64,000 bases of DNA, taken from NCBI GenBank assembly GCA_035048485.1, contig CM068585.1, positions 50,607,186 through 50,671,185 on the forward strand, written 5' to 3'. Origin of the DNA: Pteria penguin (lineage: Eukaryota; Mollusca; Bivalvia; Pterioida; Pteriidae). The notes below the pieces were generated by a model. The model saw only the letters and a program-made list of their open reading frames with translations. It did no database searches and had not been told where the DNA came from. Both the position numbers and the translations under genes were made by a program. Each line of letters starts with the position of its first letter. Within the stretch, counting starts at the first letter, position 1. This document shows, piece after piece, positions 63,271-64,000 of the stretch.

Positions 63271-64000
63271 TGTAAAGATGATGGATAAATCTAAACCGTA
63301 AGTCTAAAATTCAAGAAACTAGAGGACATACAAAATCAGTGAAAATGAAAAACAAGTGGAAAATAACAAAATATGTCTACTTGAAGAGCATATGTGAACC
63401 CCTGCGATGGAGTGAGATCAGGTGCCCAGGGAGAGTGAGCATCGCCTGCTTGCTAGCAACATCCGTCACATATACCCTGTAGAAAGAGTCAAATCGTGTA
63501 AATTCCATATGTATTTATATATGGAGAAGTCAAAGTAGGTAACCTTCTAGTATAAAAGGTGTCAAATCTGTGTAAAATGATCGGAATCGGTCTCAGTCCA
63601 GAATATCATTTAAAAGTCTGGATAACGAGATATCATATGGAGTAATAAGAGTCTCGTAACGACCGTAGAACTTCCTCAGTGACGTTGCTAGTCTAGCAAC
63701 TGGTTGAGCAACTTAACTGAAAGTCGCCTAGCCATCAGAACAAAGTCATTGTAATTTGAACATGCTCTGGAATAACGTATTAAATGAAATATGAATACGC
63801 CGTATGCGGGTGATGACGGAATGTTGCTACTTATGAAAGGAAAGTTTGTGATAGCGAAATTGAAATTGTCACGTTTGTCATAGAGTGAGGTGTTCCATTG
63901 ACCATTAATGTCGAAAGACAACATAATATCTAAATACGAAGTAGAATTACTACTTTCTGTGGTTTCTTTGACCTCCAGTTCACTTGGATAGATGATGCTA
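63271..64000 (-). mobile_element. Second copy of the Naiad-type Penelope-like element, cut by the window edge
   Basis: 63271-63600 is the reverse complement of the 12308-11980 tail. 63924-63688 on the minus strand reads MLSFDINGQWNTSLYDKRDN and SSPAYGVFIFHLIRYSRACS, nearly the same as 11640-11870. There is a small deletion where member residues GYICARLASS should be (near 63695). The element continues past 64000, so its 5' extent is unknown. Confidence 0.88.

Overview
The window is animal nuclear DNA. It is AT-rich, with sparse multi-exon coding sequence using GT-AG introns, many microsatellites, and dense relics of eukaryotic transposons. The repeat set (Naiad-type Penelope-like elements, tRNA-headed SINEs ending in CAATAATCAATC-like tails, Tnp2-like and Polinton relics, and a dispersed multicopy gene with a Cys-rich end) fits a lophotrochozoan. 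A marine bivalve mollusc is most likely; the species cannot be told from the sequence.

Host genes. The clearest content is three members of one gene family, found by following exon phases rather than long open frames. Member 1 (+, 784-8520) has seven exons joining in frame into a 321-residue type I membrane protein: signal peptide, short Cys-rich ectodomain, one membrane segment and a 187-residue tail. Member 2 (-, 30974-28969, perhaps to 27280) and member 3 (+, 56708-62970) share its first Cys module and add matching 108-nt and 40-nt exons. Member 3 also closes in frame, to 206 residues with a membrane segment near the C-terminus. Member 2 looks broken by one missing base at the end of exon 1. 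The ectodomain motif is CPxDxxSW ... WxxRxxx[FY]xC ... YHC ... [IM]ExC. The function is unknown; a small receptor or ligand-binding surface protein is a guess. Two small exons at 14838-15386 encode the acidic C-terminus of another unrecognised gene.

Mobile DNA, left to right. 1-52 GATA repeat; 1410-2430 decayed Tc1-like transposase (inside intron 1 of member 1); 6113-6700 two SINE copies; 8763-12308 Penelope-like element with GIY-YIG before the RT; 17125-17368 its reversed 3' end; 17516-20640 internally deleted Tnp2-like transposon followed by degenerate tandem repeats; 22880-23760 and 36290-38341 further Penelope-like relics; 24205-24425 SINE; 26099-27154, 34596-35005 and 58613-59659 a terminal-inverted-repeat family rich in CGTTAACGCG; 28727-28919 palindrome; 31445-32267 large foldback carrying a TCTCGCGAGA promoter-like motif and a duplicated ATG exon; 32640-33180 LINE-like relic; 40179-42861 inverted-repeat element made of TTGGGCCAACGTTGG units with a 278-bp palindrome inside; 48985-50945 Polinton-type ATPase and protein-primed DNA polymerase relics; 51950-54223 broken copy of a dispersed multicopy gene; 62070-63261 inverted-repeat element holding the last exon of member 3; 63271-64000 a second copy of the first Penelope-like element, running off the window.

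The genes do not form an operon or pathway. The only functional grouping visible is the dispersed three-member surface-protein family. All gene models were built by eye from splice consensus and phase; transcripts are needed to confirm them.
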